Both the position numbers and the translations under genes were made by a program. This document shows, piece after piece, positions 24,233 to 31,595 of a stretch of 38,009 nt of DNA (within the stretch, counting starts at the first letter, position 1; each line of letters starts with the position of its first letter). This DNA is from Promicromonospora umidemergens (GTDB lineage: Bacteria; Actinomycetota; Actinomycetes; Actinomycetales; Cellulomonadaceae), in contig NZ_JAMTCT010000034.1 in the NCBI RefSeq assembly GCF_024171995.1, forward strand, positions 1 through 38,009. The letters are read 5' to 3'. The notes beneath the pieces were generated by a model. It did no database searches, was not told the DNA's origin, and saw only the letters and a list, made by a program, of their open reading frames with translations.

Positions 24233-24267
24233 GGGTGGTGCGCCGGCTCGTCGCCGGCGCACCACCC
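24233..24267 (-). terminator. Strong hairpin between DUF305 and copCD
   Basis: GGGTGGTGCGCCGGC and GCCGGCGCACCACCC form a perfect 15-base stem with a five-base loop. It lies between the DUF305 stop (24288) and the copCD start (24214). There is no U-tract, so it may be a weak or attenuating terminator, or an mRNA-stabilising structure that lowers copCD relative to upstream genes. Confidence 0.55.
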
Positions 24268-24287
24268 ATCGGTCACATGGACGTCGG

Positions 24288-24878
24288 TCACATGGACGCG
24301 AGCAGGTCCTCCATCGTCCCGATCTCGGCGGTCTGCGTGTCGACGATGGTCTGCGCCATCTCGACGGCGGCCGCGTCGCTGCCGTCCTTGATCTCGGTCT
24401 GAGCCATCTCGACGGCGCCCTCGTGGTGCGCGATCATCTGCTCCAGGAACAACCGGTCGCTCTCGGGCGGAGTGGCGCTGTCCAGCGCCTGCATGTCCTC
24501 CTCGGTCATCATGCCGCTCATCGCGTCGTGGCCGTCGTGCTCCTGCGCGGTGCGCTCGGCGCCCCACGAGTCGAGCCACTGGCCGAGCTGCTCCATCTCC
24601 GGTGCCTGGGCCGCCTTGATCTGGGTGGCCAGCGCCGTGACCTCGGGGTTCGTCCCGTCCTTCGCCAGGACGATGTCCGACATCTCGACCGCCTGCTCGT
24701 GGTGCGGGATCATCATCTGCGCGAACATCATGTCCGCCTCGTTGTGGGCCGCCCCGTCGCCGGACTCCGAGCCGGCCATGGTGGACATGTCGTGCTCCGC
24801 GGGCTCCTGCGAGCCTGAGCAGCCGGCCAGGGCGAGGGCGCCGGCCAGGACAACGGCGGACATCAGGGTACGCTTCAT
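24288..24878 (-). CDS. DUF305 lipoprotein, copper-associated
   Basis: A 196-residue secreted protein; ATG 24878 was preferred over the preceding TTG because AGGAAG is well placed. The lipobox is LALAGC. The DUF305 domain has two ferritin-like helical repeats, each with a Met/His motif: MMFAQMMIPHHEQAVEMSDI and FLEQMIAHHEGAVEMAQTEI. The His-His pairs and Met residues are the likely copper ligands. Family members sit in copper-resistance operons and probably bind Cu outside the cell. The last 15 bases around the stop are duplicated in tandem (24271-24298). A C-terminal relic of a second copy is at 29295-29459. Confidence 0.88.
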   Translation of the reverse strand: MKRTLMSAVVLAGALALAGCSGSQEPAEHDMSTMAGSESGDGAAHNEADMMFAQMMIPHHEQAVEMSDIVLAKDGTNPEVTALATQIKAAQAPEMEQLGQWLDSWGAERTAQEHDGHDAMSGMMTEEDMQALDSATPPESDRLFLEQMIAHHEGAVEMAQTEIKDGSDAAAVEMAQTIVDTQTAEIGTMEDLLASM

Positions 24879-24986
24879 CAAAATCTTCCTCTAGCTCGTC
24901 TCGATCTTCGGGGTAGCACTCATCTGCGCGTCACGCGGGGCGTGGTCGCGCTGGTGGGGTCGGCACGGTGCGCGCCGACGCCGGGT

Positions 24987-25445
24987 CTACGTCCGGGAGA
25001 TGCAGAGCTCGTGCAAGGAAGGCGCGGCGACCGCACGCAGGTCGGTCACGACCCGCGCCAGGGGCACCGACCACGCGGGCAAGGCCCGCCACAGGAGCCG
25101 TCGTACGGGTACGACGAGCGCCAGCAGCGCGACGAGGATCATGAGACACATCGCCATGGCGGCGTCGTGCCCGCCACACCCCTCGCAGCAGTCGCCCTCC
25201 TGCTCGGCCGGCTCCGGCGTGACGTGGCCGCCGGCCGGTGTCACCGTCGGCGGCACGCCGTCGGTGACGGCGCTCTGCGTGGCGACGACGGAGGCGTCGT
25301 GCGGCCCGTACCCGTGCGAGGCCGGGGACCCGCTCATCTGGTGCATGGTGACCACGCCGATGATGACCGTGAGGATCACCAGTGCGCCGTTCAGGCGTCG
25401 CCCGGGCTCGGCGACGGCCGAGCGGAGGAGCGAGATCACGCGCAC
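24987..25445 (-). CDS. DUF6153-type small membrane protein
   Basis: About 152 residues if it starts at GTG 25445; GTG 25439 is an alternative, and neither has a strong ribosome site. One N-terminal helix (LNGALVILTVIIGVVTMHQM) is followed by an exposed region, a Cys cluster (EGDCCEGCGGHDAAMAMCLM), a second helix and the family-typical ending LHELCISRT. The protein at 31049-31489 ends almost the same way (LHALGISRT). DUF6153 proteins accompany DUF305 and copper genes in actinobacteria; their role is unproven. The Cys/His cluster suggests metal binding near the membrane. Confidence 0.65.
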   Translation of the reverse strand: MRVISLLRSAVAEPGRRLNGALVILTVIIGVVTMHQMSGSPASHGYGPHDASVVATQSAVTDGVPPTVTPAGGHVTPEPAEQEGDCCEGCGGHDAAMAMCLMILVALLALVVPVRRLLWRALPAWSVPLARVVTDLRAVAAPSLHELCISRT

Positions 25446-25569
25446 GTCACGGACAGTAGTCGACGGCGGGTGCCGCACGGAAACCACCTGTCTACGCCTC
25501 GTCGCGAACGAGCGGCCCGCGACCGACGGGTCATGGGGCGCCAGTTCTGGATGGTCACGATCTCCCTCG

Positions 25570-27888
25570 TCACTTGCGGCTATCGACGTGCTCGCGATCC
25601 TGTGGGGTGACCGTGGCACGGTCGCGGATCGTACGGGCGCTGATCTCGGGGCGAAGGTCCAGACGGCGCAGGAGCTGGGCGTTCGCCGCGACGACGATCG
25701 TGGACAGGGACATCAGGACCGCGCCGACCGACATCGGCAGGACGAACCCGATCGGGGCGAGCACGCCCGCGGCCAGCGGTACGGAGATGAGGTTGTACCC
25801 GGCTGCCCACCACAGGTTCTGCTTCATCTTGCGGTAGCTCGCACGGGACAGCTCGATCACCGACAGCACCGAACGGGGGTCGTCGCTGGCCAGGATGACT
25901 CCGGCTGACGCGATCGCGACGTCGGTCCCAGCGCCGATCGCGATCCCGACGTCGGCCTGCGCCAGCGCCGGGGCGTCGTTGACGCCGTCGCCGACCATCG
26001 CGACCTTGCGGCCCTCGTCCTGCAGCTGGCGCACCTTCGCGGACTTGTCCTCCGGGCGGACACCGGCGAAGTACCTGTCGATGCCGAGCTCTTCGGCGAC
26101 GGTCTTGGCCACGGCCTCGGCGTCGCCGGTGATCATCACGACCTGCACTCCCTGGGCGTGCAGCGCGTCGACGGCCTGACGCGACTCGGGGCGGATCTCG
26201 TCGGCGAGCTTGAGCGCACCGGCGACCTGGCCGTCGACCAGCACGTGCAGGATGATCGCGCCGTCCGCGCGCCACTGGTCGGCAACCGCCAGCTCGGCGG
26301 TGTCGTGCTGCTCGAGCAGGTAGGGGCCGCCCACGGCGATCGTCTGCCCCTGGACCGTGGCGCTGACGCCCACGGCAGGAGAGGAGGTGAAGTCGGTGGC
26401 GCCAGGGACCTGCAGGCTGCGGGAACGTGCCGCCTGCACGATCGCGCGCGCCAGGGGGTGCTCGGAGTCGGACTCGGCAGCAGCGGCCAGCGCCAGGACG
26501 GTGTCTGACTCGTTGTCGCCGGTGGGGTGGACCTCGGTGACGGTCGGCTGACCCTTGGTGAGCGTCCCGGTCTTGTCGAACAGCACGGAGGTGACGGTGC
26601 GCATGCTCTCCAGGGCGAGCCGGTCCTTGACCAGCACGCCGCCGCGCGCCGCACGCTCGGTCGCGATGGACACCACCAGCGGGATGGCCAGACCGAGAGC
26701 GTGGGGGCAGGCGATGACAAGCACCGTGATCGTGCGGACGACGGCGTCGTCCGGCATACCGGCGACCGACCAGACCAACGCGGTGATCACGGCCGCACCC
26801 AGGGCGAACCAGAACAGCCACCCGGCGGCCGTGTCCGCCAGCCGCTGCGCCCGGGAGCTGGAGTTCTGGGCATCGGTGACCAGGCGCTGGATGCCGGCCA
26901 GAGCGGTGTCCTGCCCGACGGCGGTGACCTGGACGCGCACTCCGGAGTCGGTCGCCACGGTCCCCGCGACGACGGGGTCGCCCTCGGCCCGCCGTACCGG
27001 GCGCGACTCTCCGGTGATCATCGACTCGTCCATGCTGGCCGAGCCCTGCACGACCTTGCCGTCGGCGGGCACCCGACCACCCGGGCGCACGACCACCACG
27101 TCGCCGACCCGGAGGTCGGACGGCGACACGGTGACCACGTCCTCACCCTCGACACGTTCCGCCTCGTCGGGCAGCAGCGCGGCCAGCGAGTCCAGCGCCG
27201 ACGTCGTCTGGGCCAGCGACCGCATCTCGATCCAGTGGCCGAGCAGCATGATCACGATCAGCAGCGCCAGCTCCCACCAGAAGTCGAGCTGATGGTCCAG
27301 CACTCCCAGGCTCGCACCCCAGGACGCCAGGAACGCGACCGTGATCGCCAGTCCGATCAGCAGCATCATCCCGGGCTTACGGGCCCGGATCTCCGATACG
27401 GCACCGGTGAGGAACGGCCGTCCGCCCCACACGTACATGACCGTGCCAAGGACCGGCGACACCCAGGCCAGGCCCGGGACGTCCGGCAGCGCGTAGCCCA
27501 GGATCATCGCGAACATGCCCGATGCGGCGACTACCGGCACGGCGATGACGAGCATGATCCAGAACAAGCGCCGGAACTGGCCGACGTGGTCGCCGTGCCC
27601 TCCGTGACCGGAGTGACCACCTGCATGGCCACTGTGGCCGCCGTGGTCGGTCTGGCCACCGTGACTGCTGTGGTCGGCGTGCATGGCGTGCTCGTCGGCT
27701 CCGCCGTGCCGGTCGTGCGCCGGATCGGGGCTGTCGTGGCCGCCGTGATCGTGGCTGTGCTGATCGGGTGCACTGTGCCCCGCGTGCACGTCATCACCAG
27801 AGAGGGCGGTCGGGTGGTGATGGTGCTCGTTGTGACCGGCGGTCCCATCGCCGGTCGGCACGTGGTGGTGCTGGTGGTCCTGGCTCAT
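25570..27888 (-). CDS. copB: Copper-exporting P1B-type ATPase, CopB class
   Basis: A 772-residue pump from ATG 27888. The first 101 residues are a soluble tail with 28 histidines (QHHHV, HHHHP, HSHDHGGH and so on) in place of an HMA domain. The core holds TGES (actuator, about 292), the transport motif ACPHALGL (CPH, about 394-396), DKTG with the phosphorylated Asp (about 438), SEHPLARAI in the nucleotide domain and MVGDGVNDAPAL (hinge). CPH with a His-rich tail marks the CopB/P1B-3 class, which exports Cu ions. It is third in the operon after copZ and the YHS gene. Frame, length and motifs are complete, so it should be functional. Confidence 0.95.
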   Translation of the reverse strand: MSQDHQHHHVPTGDGTAGHNEHHHHPTALSGDDVHAGHSAPDQHSHDHGGHDSPDPAHDRHGGADEHAMHADHSSHGGQTDHGGHSGHAGGHSGHGGHGDHVGQFRRLFWIMLVIAVPVVAASGMFAMILGYALPDVPGLAWVSPVLGTVMYVWGGRPFLTGAVSEIRARKPGMMLLIGLAITVAFLASWGASLGVLDHQLDFWWELALLIVIMLLGHWIEMRSLAQTTSALDSLAALLPDEAERVEGEDVVTVSPSDLRVGDVVVVRPGGRVPADGKVVQGSASMDESMITGESRPVRRAEGDPVVAGTVATDSGVRVQVTAVGQDTALAGIQRLVTDAQNSSSRAQRLADTAAGWLFWFALGAAVITALVWSVAGMPDDAVVRTITVLVIACPHALGLAIPLVVSIATERAARGGVLVKDRLALESMRTVTSVLFDKTGTLTKGQPTVTEVHPTGDNESDTVLALAAAAESDSEHPLARAIVQAARSRSLQVPGATDFTSSPAVGVSATVQGQTIAVGGPYLLEQHDTAELAVADQWRADGAIILHVLVDGQVAGALKLADEIRPESRQAVDALHAQGVQVVMITGDAEAVAKTVAEELGIDRYFAGVRPEDKSAKVRQLQDEGRKVAMVGDGVNDAPALAQADVGIAIGAGTDVAIASAGVILASDDPRSVLSVIELSRASYRKMKQNLWWAAGYNLISVPLAAGVLAPIGFVLPMSVGAVLMSLSTIVVAANAQLLRRLDLRPEISARTIRDRATVTPQDREHVDSRK

Positions 27889-27970
27889 GGTGATCAGCCT
27901 TCGCTGGGTGGAGTAGATGGGCAAGAGGGGCGGCCGTGGGCGACTGGGTGCTCGCCCACGACCGCCGGGC

Positions 27971-28252
27971 TCAGGCCGCGGTGACGTACCGCTCGGGGTC
28001 AGCGTCGAACAGCGGCCCGCACGCGTCGCAGCAGAACCAGTACCGCGCGCCGTCGTGATCGCGGAACAGACCCGCGGCCTCGGCGTCGGCCTTGACGACC
28101 GAGCTGCCAGGCATGACGGGGCAGTCTGCGACGTCCTCGGCGCTCAGGCCGCTCGTGTCCGCGGCGTGGCCGCAAGCGGCAGCCGGTGCGGAACTTTCGT
28201 GCGCGTCACCGTGGTCGTGGGTGCCGTGGTCATGCGTGTGGCCGTGCGCCAT
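27971..28252 (-). CDS. Small YHS-domain metal-binding protein with His-rich start
   Basis: A 93-residue cytoplasmic protein. It opens with a His/Asp/Gly-rich tail (MAHGHTHDHGTHDHGDAHES). A short YHS/TRASH-like domain follows: DCPVMPGSSVVKADAEAAG and YWFCCDACGPLFDADPERY. The Cys residues of DCPV and FCCDAC are the likely ligands. YHS domains are often fused to copper ATPases; here the gene lies directly between copZ and copB, so it may supply Cu to the pump or store it. Confidence 0.82.
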   Translation of the reverse strand: MAHGHTHDHGTHDHGDAHESSAPAAACGHAADTSGLSAEDVADCPVMPGSSVVKADAEAAGLFRDHDGARYWFCCDACGPLFDADPERYVTAA

Positions 28253-28310
28253 GAGAAAGAAGCCCTTCGGTTCCGGATCAGGGGGAGGCAGATACGTCGC
28301 GTCAGCGCGT

Positions 28311-28526
28311 TCAGACCCGCTGCGCGCTGTAGCCGGCCTCGGCGACTGCGGCCAGCACGTTCGAGTCGTCCACAGGCGCGGAGCTCGTCACTTCGAGACG
28401 GCCCGTCGAGGCGCTCACCTTCACGCCATCCACTCCCGGCACCTGGGTGACCTCTTCGGTCACCGACATCTCGCAGTGGCCACATGTCATTCCGGCCACT
28501 GCGTAGGTCGTGGTGGTCTGGCTCAT
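28311..28526 (-). CDS. copZ: Copper chaperone CopZ (HMA domain)
   Basis: A complete 71-residue HMA-fold chaperone with the Cu-binding motif GMTCGHC near residue 12 and the usual ending AAVAEAGYSAQRV. It binds Cu+ through the two cysteines and passes it to the ATPase encoded downstream. It is the first gene of the minus-strand copper operon, and the promoter carries two CsoR-type sites (28548-28593). The gap to the YHS gene is 58 bases. Confidence 0.93.
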   Translation of the reverse strand: MSQTTTTYAVAGMTCGHCEMSVTEEVTQVPGVDGVKVSASTGRLEVTSSAPVDDSNVLAAVAEAGYSAQRV

Positions 28527-28547
28527 GAATCTATCCCTTCTGTCAGG

Positions 28548-28593
28548 TACCCATAGGGGGTATGTTCCAGAGAGAACATACCCAGCCCGGGTA
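28548..28593. promoter_or_regulatory. Two CsoR-type copper operators in a divergent promoter
   Basis: TACCCATAGGGGGTA (28548-28562) and TACCCAGCCCGGGTA (28579-28593) share the 15-base TACCC-N5-GGGTA architecture of CsoR operators. Together they generate a perfect 10-6-10 palindrome between them (28558-28583: GGGTATGTTC-N6-GAACATACCC). The sites lie between copZ (minus) and the oxidoreductase remnant (plus), so both directions would be released by Cu+. No csoR gene is in the window. Confidence 0.8.
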
Positions 28594-28612
28594 TCCTATG
28601 CAAGGGGCGAGC

Positions 28613-28873
28613 ATGAACAAGTTCGACGTCGTCGTGGTAGGGCACGGCGCGGCCTCGCAGGCTGCGCTCCGGGAGCTGAGAGCCAACGTGCCACACCTGT
28701 CCTCGGCCCTGATTGCCGACGCGGGCGGCATCAACCGCACCCCGGTCACCAAGAGCGTGCTCACGGGCCGGAGCGAGCGGATCGAGGCACATGCAGCGTC
28801 TGGAGCTAAAGCCCTTTCACGGAACCTGGGTTATACAACCAAGTACGGCACGCCCGTGACCCTCTGCTTCTGA
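28613..28873 (+). pseudogene. FAD/NAD(P) disulfide-oxidoreductase, N-terminal remnant
   Basis: From ATG 28613, behind AAGGGG, the frame reads MNKFDVVVVGHGAASQAALR, then ELRANVPHLSSALIADAGGI, then NRTPVTKSVLTGR. This is the FAD-binding start of a thioredoxin-reductase-like flavoprotein (GxGxxS dinucleotide motif). After about residue 62 the sequence no longer fits the family and a stop comes at 28871. A normal member has over 300 residues, so this is a truncation. Its promoter has CsoR-type sites, so the intact gene was probably copper-induced. Confidence 0.65.
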
Positions 28874-29291
28874 GAGAGGTACTGACATCACTTCCTGGTG
28901 GGACACAAGACAGCGCCTGCAAGCCGGCAACAGGAGCATCCTGGTCGAAGCTTCTGACGACTCGGTCTACGTTGCACTCGTTCTCGACGAGGCGTCTCCG
29001 CTGACGGCTCGCGCACACGCATTCGTCGTGCGTGCCGACGACGGGCGTGTTCACCAGCTGAATCCCATGCTCGCCGTGCAACTGGCAGACGAGGAAGCTC
29101 TCTATACCGGTGTAGTCGCTGCAGGTAAGGACGCCCCTCCGTTCGTCCACTTTGTGTTTGTGAAGGGTGCTCCGGGTCGAATCGAGGCAGGCCTAGCTCC
29201 CGATGGTTCGCCCGTCGCGGTCGACCTATCCCCTAATGGATGGGGAGCAGCAGTCCAGGCAGCAGCGCGTTCACCAGGTTTTGAGTTCTGA
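28860..29291 (+). pseudogene. Uncharacterised protein, 5' end missing
   Basis: An open frame begins after TGA at 28857-28859 and runs to TGA at 29289. It reads WWDTRQRLQAGNRSILVEAS, then DDSVYVALVLDEASPLTARA, then HAFVVRADDGRVHQLNPMLA and on to RSPGFEF. It looks coding throughout, but the first usual start is GTG 29028, which would cut off well-formed sequence. I read it as a gene whose 5' end was lost at the junction near 28805. GC content is visibly lower than in the copper genes. I do not recognise the family. Confidence 0.4.
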
Positions 29292-29294
29292 GCC

Positions 29295-29459
29295 ATGTGT
29301 GTCGAGCCGATGATGGTCCACCACGAGGGAGCTATCGAGATGGCTCAGACTGAGGTCGAGGACGGGGCCAACGAGGCGGCAGTCGAGATGGCCAGCACCA
29401 TAGTCAGCTCTCAGACCAGCGAGATCCGGACGACGGAGGGCCTGCTCGCAGGCATGTGA
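29295..29459 (+). pseudogene. DUF305 C-terminal remnant
   Basis: Fifty-four residues (EPMMVHHEGAIEMAQTEVED, then GANEAAVEMASTIVSSQTSE, then IRTTEGLLAGM) match the last repeat of the DUF305 protein at 24288-24878 (EQMIAHHEGAVEMAQTEI...LLASM). The signal, lipobox and first repeat are gone. It begins directly after the preceding unknown frame ends. A hairpin after its stop resembles the one after the intact gene. One of the two Met/His motifs is kept, but without export it is not likely to function. Confidence 0.75.
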
Positions 29460-29466
29460 CCCCGGC

Positions 29467-29499
29467 GGCGGTGCGCTGACCTCGCTGCGGCGCACCGCC
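29467..29499 (+). terminator. Hairpin after the DUF305 remnant
   Basis: GGCGGTGCGC (29467-29476) pairs perfectly with GCGCACCGCC (29490-29499) around a 13-base loop. Position and GCGC/CACC-type stem echo the hairpin after the intact DUF305 gene at 24233-24267. There is no U-tract. It also lies past the end of the convergent TetR gene (29520). Confidence 0.5.
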
Positions 29500-29519
29500 C
29501 ACGGCTGCCGATACGGGTA

Positions 29520-30152
29520 CTAGTGGGTCCGGCGATGGGTTTTGCCCGCTGCCCGCTGGCTGTGGTCCTGGTGCTCAGGCGTGTATCCGAGCCCGTCCAG
29601 GACTACCCGGGTGAGTCGGGCGACCCCGTCGAGGTCCTTCATCTCACCGGCCGCTTCCAGCGCGCGGCGGCAGTACACAGCGAGCTCCTCCGCGTCGAGG
29701 TCTGAGCGCACCAGATGCTCTGCCGCCGCCTGTGCGATCAGGTCAGTGAAGACACCATGCAGACGGCGCTCCACGTCGGCGACCTCGGGCCCGCGATGCA
29801 CCAGTGACCTGATGTCCGCGGAGGAGTGTCGGCCTCGGTGGAAGCAGATGGACGCGTACTCCTCGGCGACGGCCACGAGCCGGGCGCCCGGCGGTTGAGT
29901 CTTTCCGCGCAGGTCTTCCAGCGTCCGGAGATGGTCCTCGACGTGCCGTGCGTGGTGGGCGACCAGGATCGACTCGACGTCCGAGAAGTATTTGTAGAGG
30001 GTTGCCCGTCCGATACCCGCGGCCTCTGCCACCTGCGACATGGTCAGTGAGAGCGGTCCGTGCTCTTCGGCCAGTCGCCAGGCGGCCTGTGTGATGGCGT
30101 CACGTACGGATCGGCGGTGTCCGTCGATCGATTCCTCCCACAGCTTCGGCAC
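29520..30152 (-). CDS. TetR-family repressor
   Basis: A 210-residue protein. The GTG at 30152 gives the family-typical start PKLWEESIDGHRRSVRDAIT. The helix-turn-helix is TMSQVAEAAGIGRATLYKYF, followed by SDVESILVAHH. The ligand domain has His and Cys residues (YASICFHRGRHSSADIRSLV) that might sense a metal, though this is a guess. It is divergent from the 55-residue membrane protein and its operon, with the perfect palindrome at 30198-30216 between them. The C-terminal tail is basic (HSQRAAGKTHRRTH). Confidence 0.85.
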   Translation of the reverse strand: MPKLWEESIDGHRRSVRDAITQAAWRLAEEHGPLSLTMSQVAEAAGIGRATLYKYFSDVESILVAHHARHVEDHLRTLEDLRGKTQPPGARLVAVAEEYASICFHRGRHSSADIRSLVHRGPEVADVERRLHGVFTDLIAQAAAEHLVRSDLDAEELAVYCRRALEAAGEMKDLDGVARLTRVVLDGLGYTPEHQDHSQRAAGKTHRRTH

Positions 30153-30197
30153 CTGACGATGATACGCCTCGTCGCTGATGTGACACTCTGTACATGC

Positions 30198-30216
30198 TCG
30201 ATACAGTCTGTATCGA
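30198..30216. promoter_or_regulatory. TetR operator
   Basis: TCGATACAGTCTGTATCGA is a perfect 8-3-8 palindrome lying 46-64 bases before the TetR start and 38 bases before the ATG at 30255. Another inverted pair, CTGTA (30188-30192) with TACAG, overlaps its left arm. This places it over both divergent promoters. The adjacent TetR is the obvious candidate to bind it. Confidence 0.75.
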
Positions 30217-30254
30217 ACGACGAGAGCGACCACCGCTGACCCGAGGAGACGACG

Positions 30255-30422
30255 ATGACCGAGAACGCACCCGGCCCGACCGCAGGCAAGGCGGCCCAGG
30301 GGCATCCAGGCCCGCCCCGGTGGGCCAAGATGCTTGCCATCGGCGCTGTCGTCGCCGTGATTGTGATTGTCGCGGCGATGCTGCTCGCCGGCGGTGGGCA
30401 CGGTCCCGGGATGCACGGCTGA
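30255..30422 (+). CDS. 55-residue single-helix membrane protein with His/Met tail
   Basis: A short gene with GAGGAG seven bases before ATG 30255. The product has a polar N-terminus (MTENAPGPTAGKAAQGHPGP), one helix (MLAIGAVVAVIVIVAAMLLA) and an outward tail GGGHGPGMHG with two His and one Met. Its TGA overlaps the ATG of the next gene by one base, so translation is coupled. I know of no named family. The tail could bind Cu or Ag outside the membrane or help the DUF2269-like partner. Location, strong start and coupling make it very likely real. Confidence 0.75.
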   Translation: MTENAPGPTAGKAAQGHPGPPRWAKMLAIGAVVAVIVIVAAMLLAGGGHGPGMHG

Positions 30423-30940
30423 TGCAGATGTCACCGGGGATCCGGAAGCTGATGCTGACGGTCCATGTCACGGCCTCGGTGGGTTGGATCGGAGCGATCG
30501 CCGCATACATCGCCCTCAACGTGCCGACCTACGTCAGCGACGACGAGCAGACCGTCCGGGCGGCGTACCTGATGATGGAGCCCGTCCTGCGGTATGCCCT
30601 CATCCCGCTTGCGGCGGTGGCCCTGATCACCGGGATCGTCCAGGCCCTCGGGACACCCTGGGGGCTGGTGCGGCACTACTGGGTCACGATCAGCCTCGCC
30701 CTGACCGCGTTCGCGTTCGTGGTCCTGGTGCTCCACCTGCCGGCCGTCGAGGCGATGTCCGCCGTCGCCGCGGAACCGACGGGTGACGTCGACCAGCTCG
30801 GCGGGGACCTGTTCCATGCCGTGGGTGGTTTGGTCGTGCTGCTGGTCCCGCTGGTGCTGAACATCTACAAGCCGCGTGGGATGACCCGCTACGGCTGGCG
30901 TCGCGCACAGGACCGCCGCACGACGAGCCCACACACCTGA
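30422..30940 (+). CDS. DUF2269-like integral membrane protein
   Basis: A 172-residue protein with four helices. It opens with RKLMLTVHVTASVGWIGAIA, the usual first helix of DUF2269-like proteins, whose His lies in the membrane. Other helices are around LRYALIPLAAVALITGIVQA, WVTISLALTAFAFVVLVLHL and LVVLLVPLVLNIYKP. The conserved His might bind haem or copper, as in the distantly similar CopD fold; no proof. It is coupled to the 55-residue protein upstream and controlled by the divergent TetR. Confidence 0.72.
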   Translation: MQMSPGIRKLMLTVHVTASVGWIGAIAAYIALNVPTYVSDDEQTVRAAYLMMEPVLRYALIPLAAVALITGIVQALGTPWGLVRHYWVTISLALTAFAFVVLVLHLPAVEAMSAVAAEPTGDVDQLGGDLFHAVGGLVVLLVPLVLNIYKPRGMTRYGWRRAQDRRTTSPHT

Positions 30941-31048
30941 CCTGCACGATCAGTGCGCATCGTGGCAGCGAAACGAGGCCCAGGACGGTCCTCATCGCCA
31001 TCTGGTGTTGCCGGACACCGTGTCCATACCGTTACTGTTGGGCTCGCT

Positions 31049-31489
31049 ATGAACCTGACTCGTGCCGCTCGCTCGCTGCTCGCCGCTCCTCGGCGCGGGT
31101 TCGCGAGCGTCCTGACGGTCATGTTCCTCGTGCTCGCTGTCCTGGGTGTGCAGGCCGTGTGCGGTGTCCATCCGCATCAGGTCGACCACAGCGGCACGCC
31201 GTCGCACGGCGCCGTCGAAGAGCACGCGCACTCCGTCGCCGCGGCGGATCATGCCGCGCAGATCGGTGCGGAGCACCCCGGCGAGGACCCGAACGACTGC
31301 GCTGAAGACCGCACGGTGACCGCGCGGTACGACCGGACGCTGTCGCCCTCGATGGACCTGGCCGGGGCGCCGTCCCTTGCCCAGCAGTGGCTGGTGCCCG
31401 ACATCGGGCACCACGAACGCCAGGCTCCGTCGGGCCTGGCCCGAGCGGCAGCGCCGTCGCTGCATGCCCTGGGGATCTCCCGGACGTAG
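31049..31489 (+). CDS. DUF6153-type small membrane protein (second copy)
   Basis: A 146-residue protein from ATG 31049. One N-terminal helix (FASVLTVMFLVLAVLGVQAV) is followed by a His-rich exposed part (CGVHPHQVDHSGTPSHGAVE, then EHAHSVAAADHAAQ) and the ending APSLHALGISRT, which matches the DUF6153 protein at 24987-25445 (LHELCISRT). It lacks the Cys cluster of that copy and has more His. It stands at the end of the TetR-controlled unit or on its own; the gap of 108 bases could hold a promoter. Probably linked to copper handling, like its paralogue. Confidence 0.6.
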   Translation: MNLTRAARSLLAAPRRGFASVLTVMFLVLAVLGVQAVCGVHPHQVDHSGTPSHGAVEEHAHSVAAADHAAQIGAEHPGEDPNDCAEDRTVTARYDRTLSPSMDLAGAPSLAQQWLVPDIGHHERQAPSGLARAAAPSLHALGISRT

Positions 31490-31595
31490 ACCACCTCACC
31501 GCGTCGACACCACCCCACCTGGGTGTCGGCCGGTTCAGCGCGCCCCGAAGGGTCGCGCGTGTGGTTCTACTCCGATCCGAAAGGTCCCAGCTTTC

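Noticed and set aside
31490-31595. Possible riboswitch before the NlpC/P60 gene
   Set aside because: Actinobacterial wall hydrolase genes often have a c-di-AMP riboswitch, but this gap is only 106 bases and shows just one short stem, with none of the expected conserved core.
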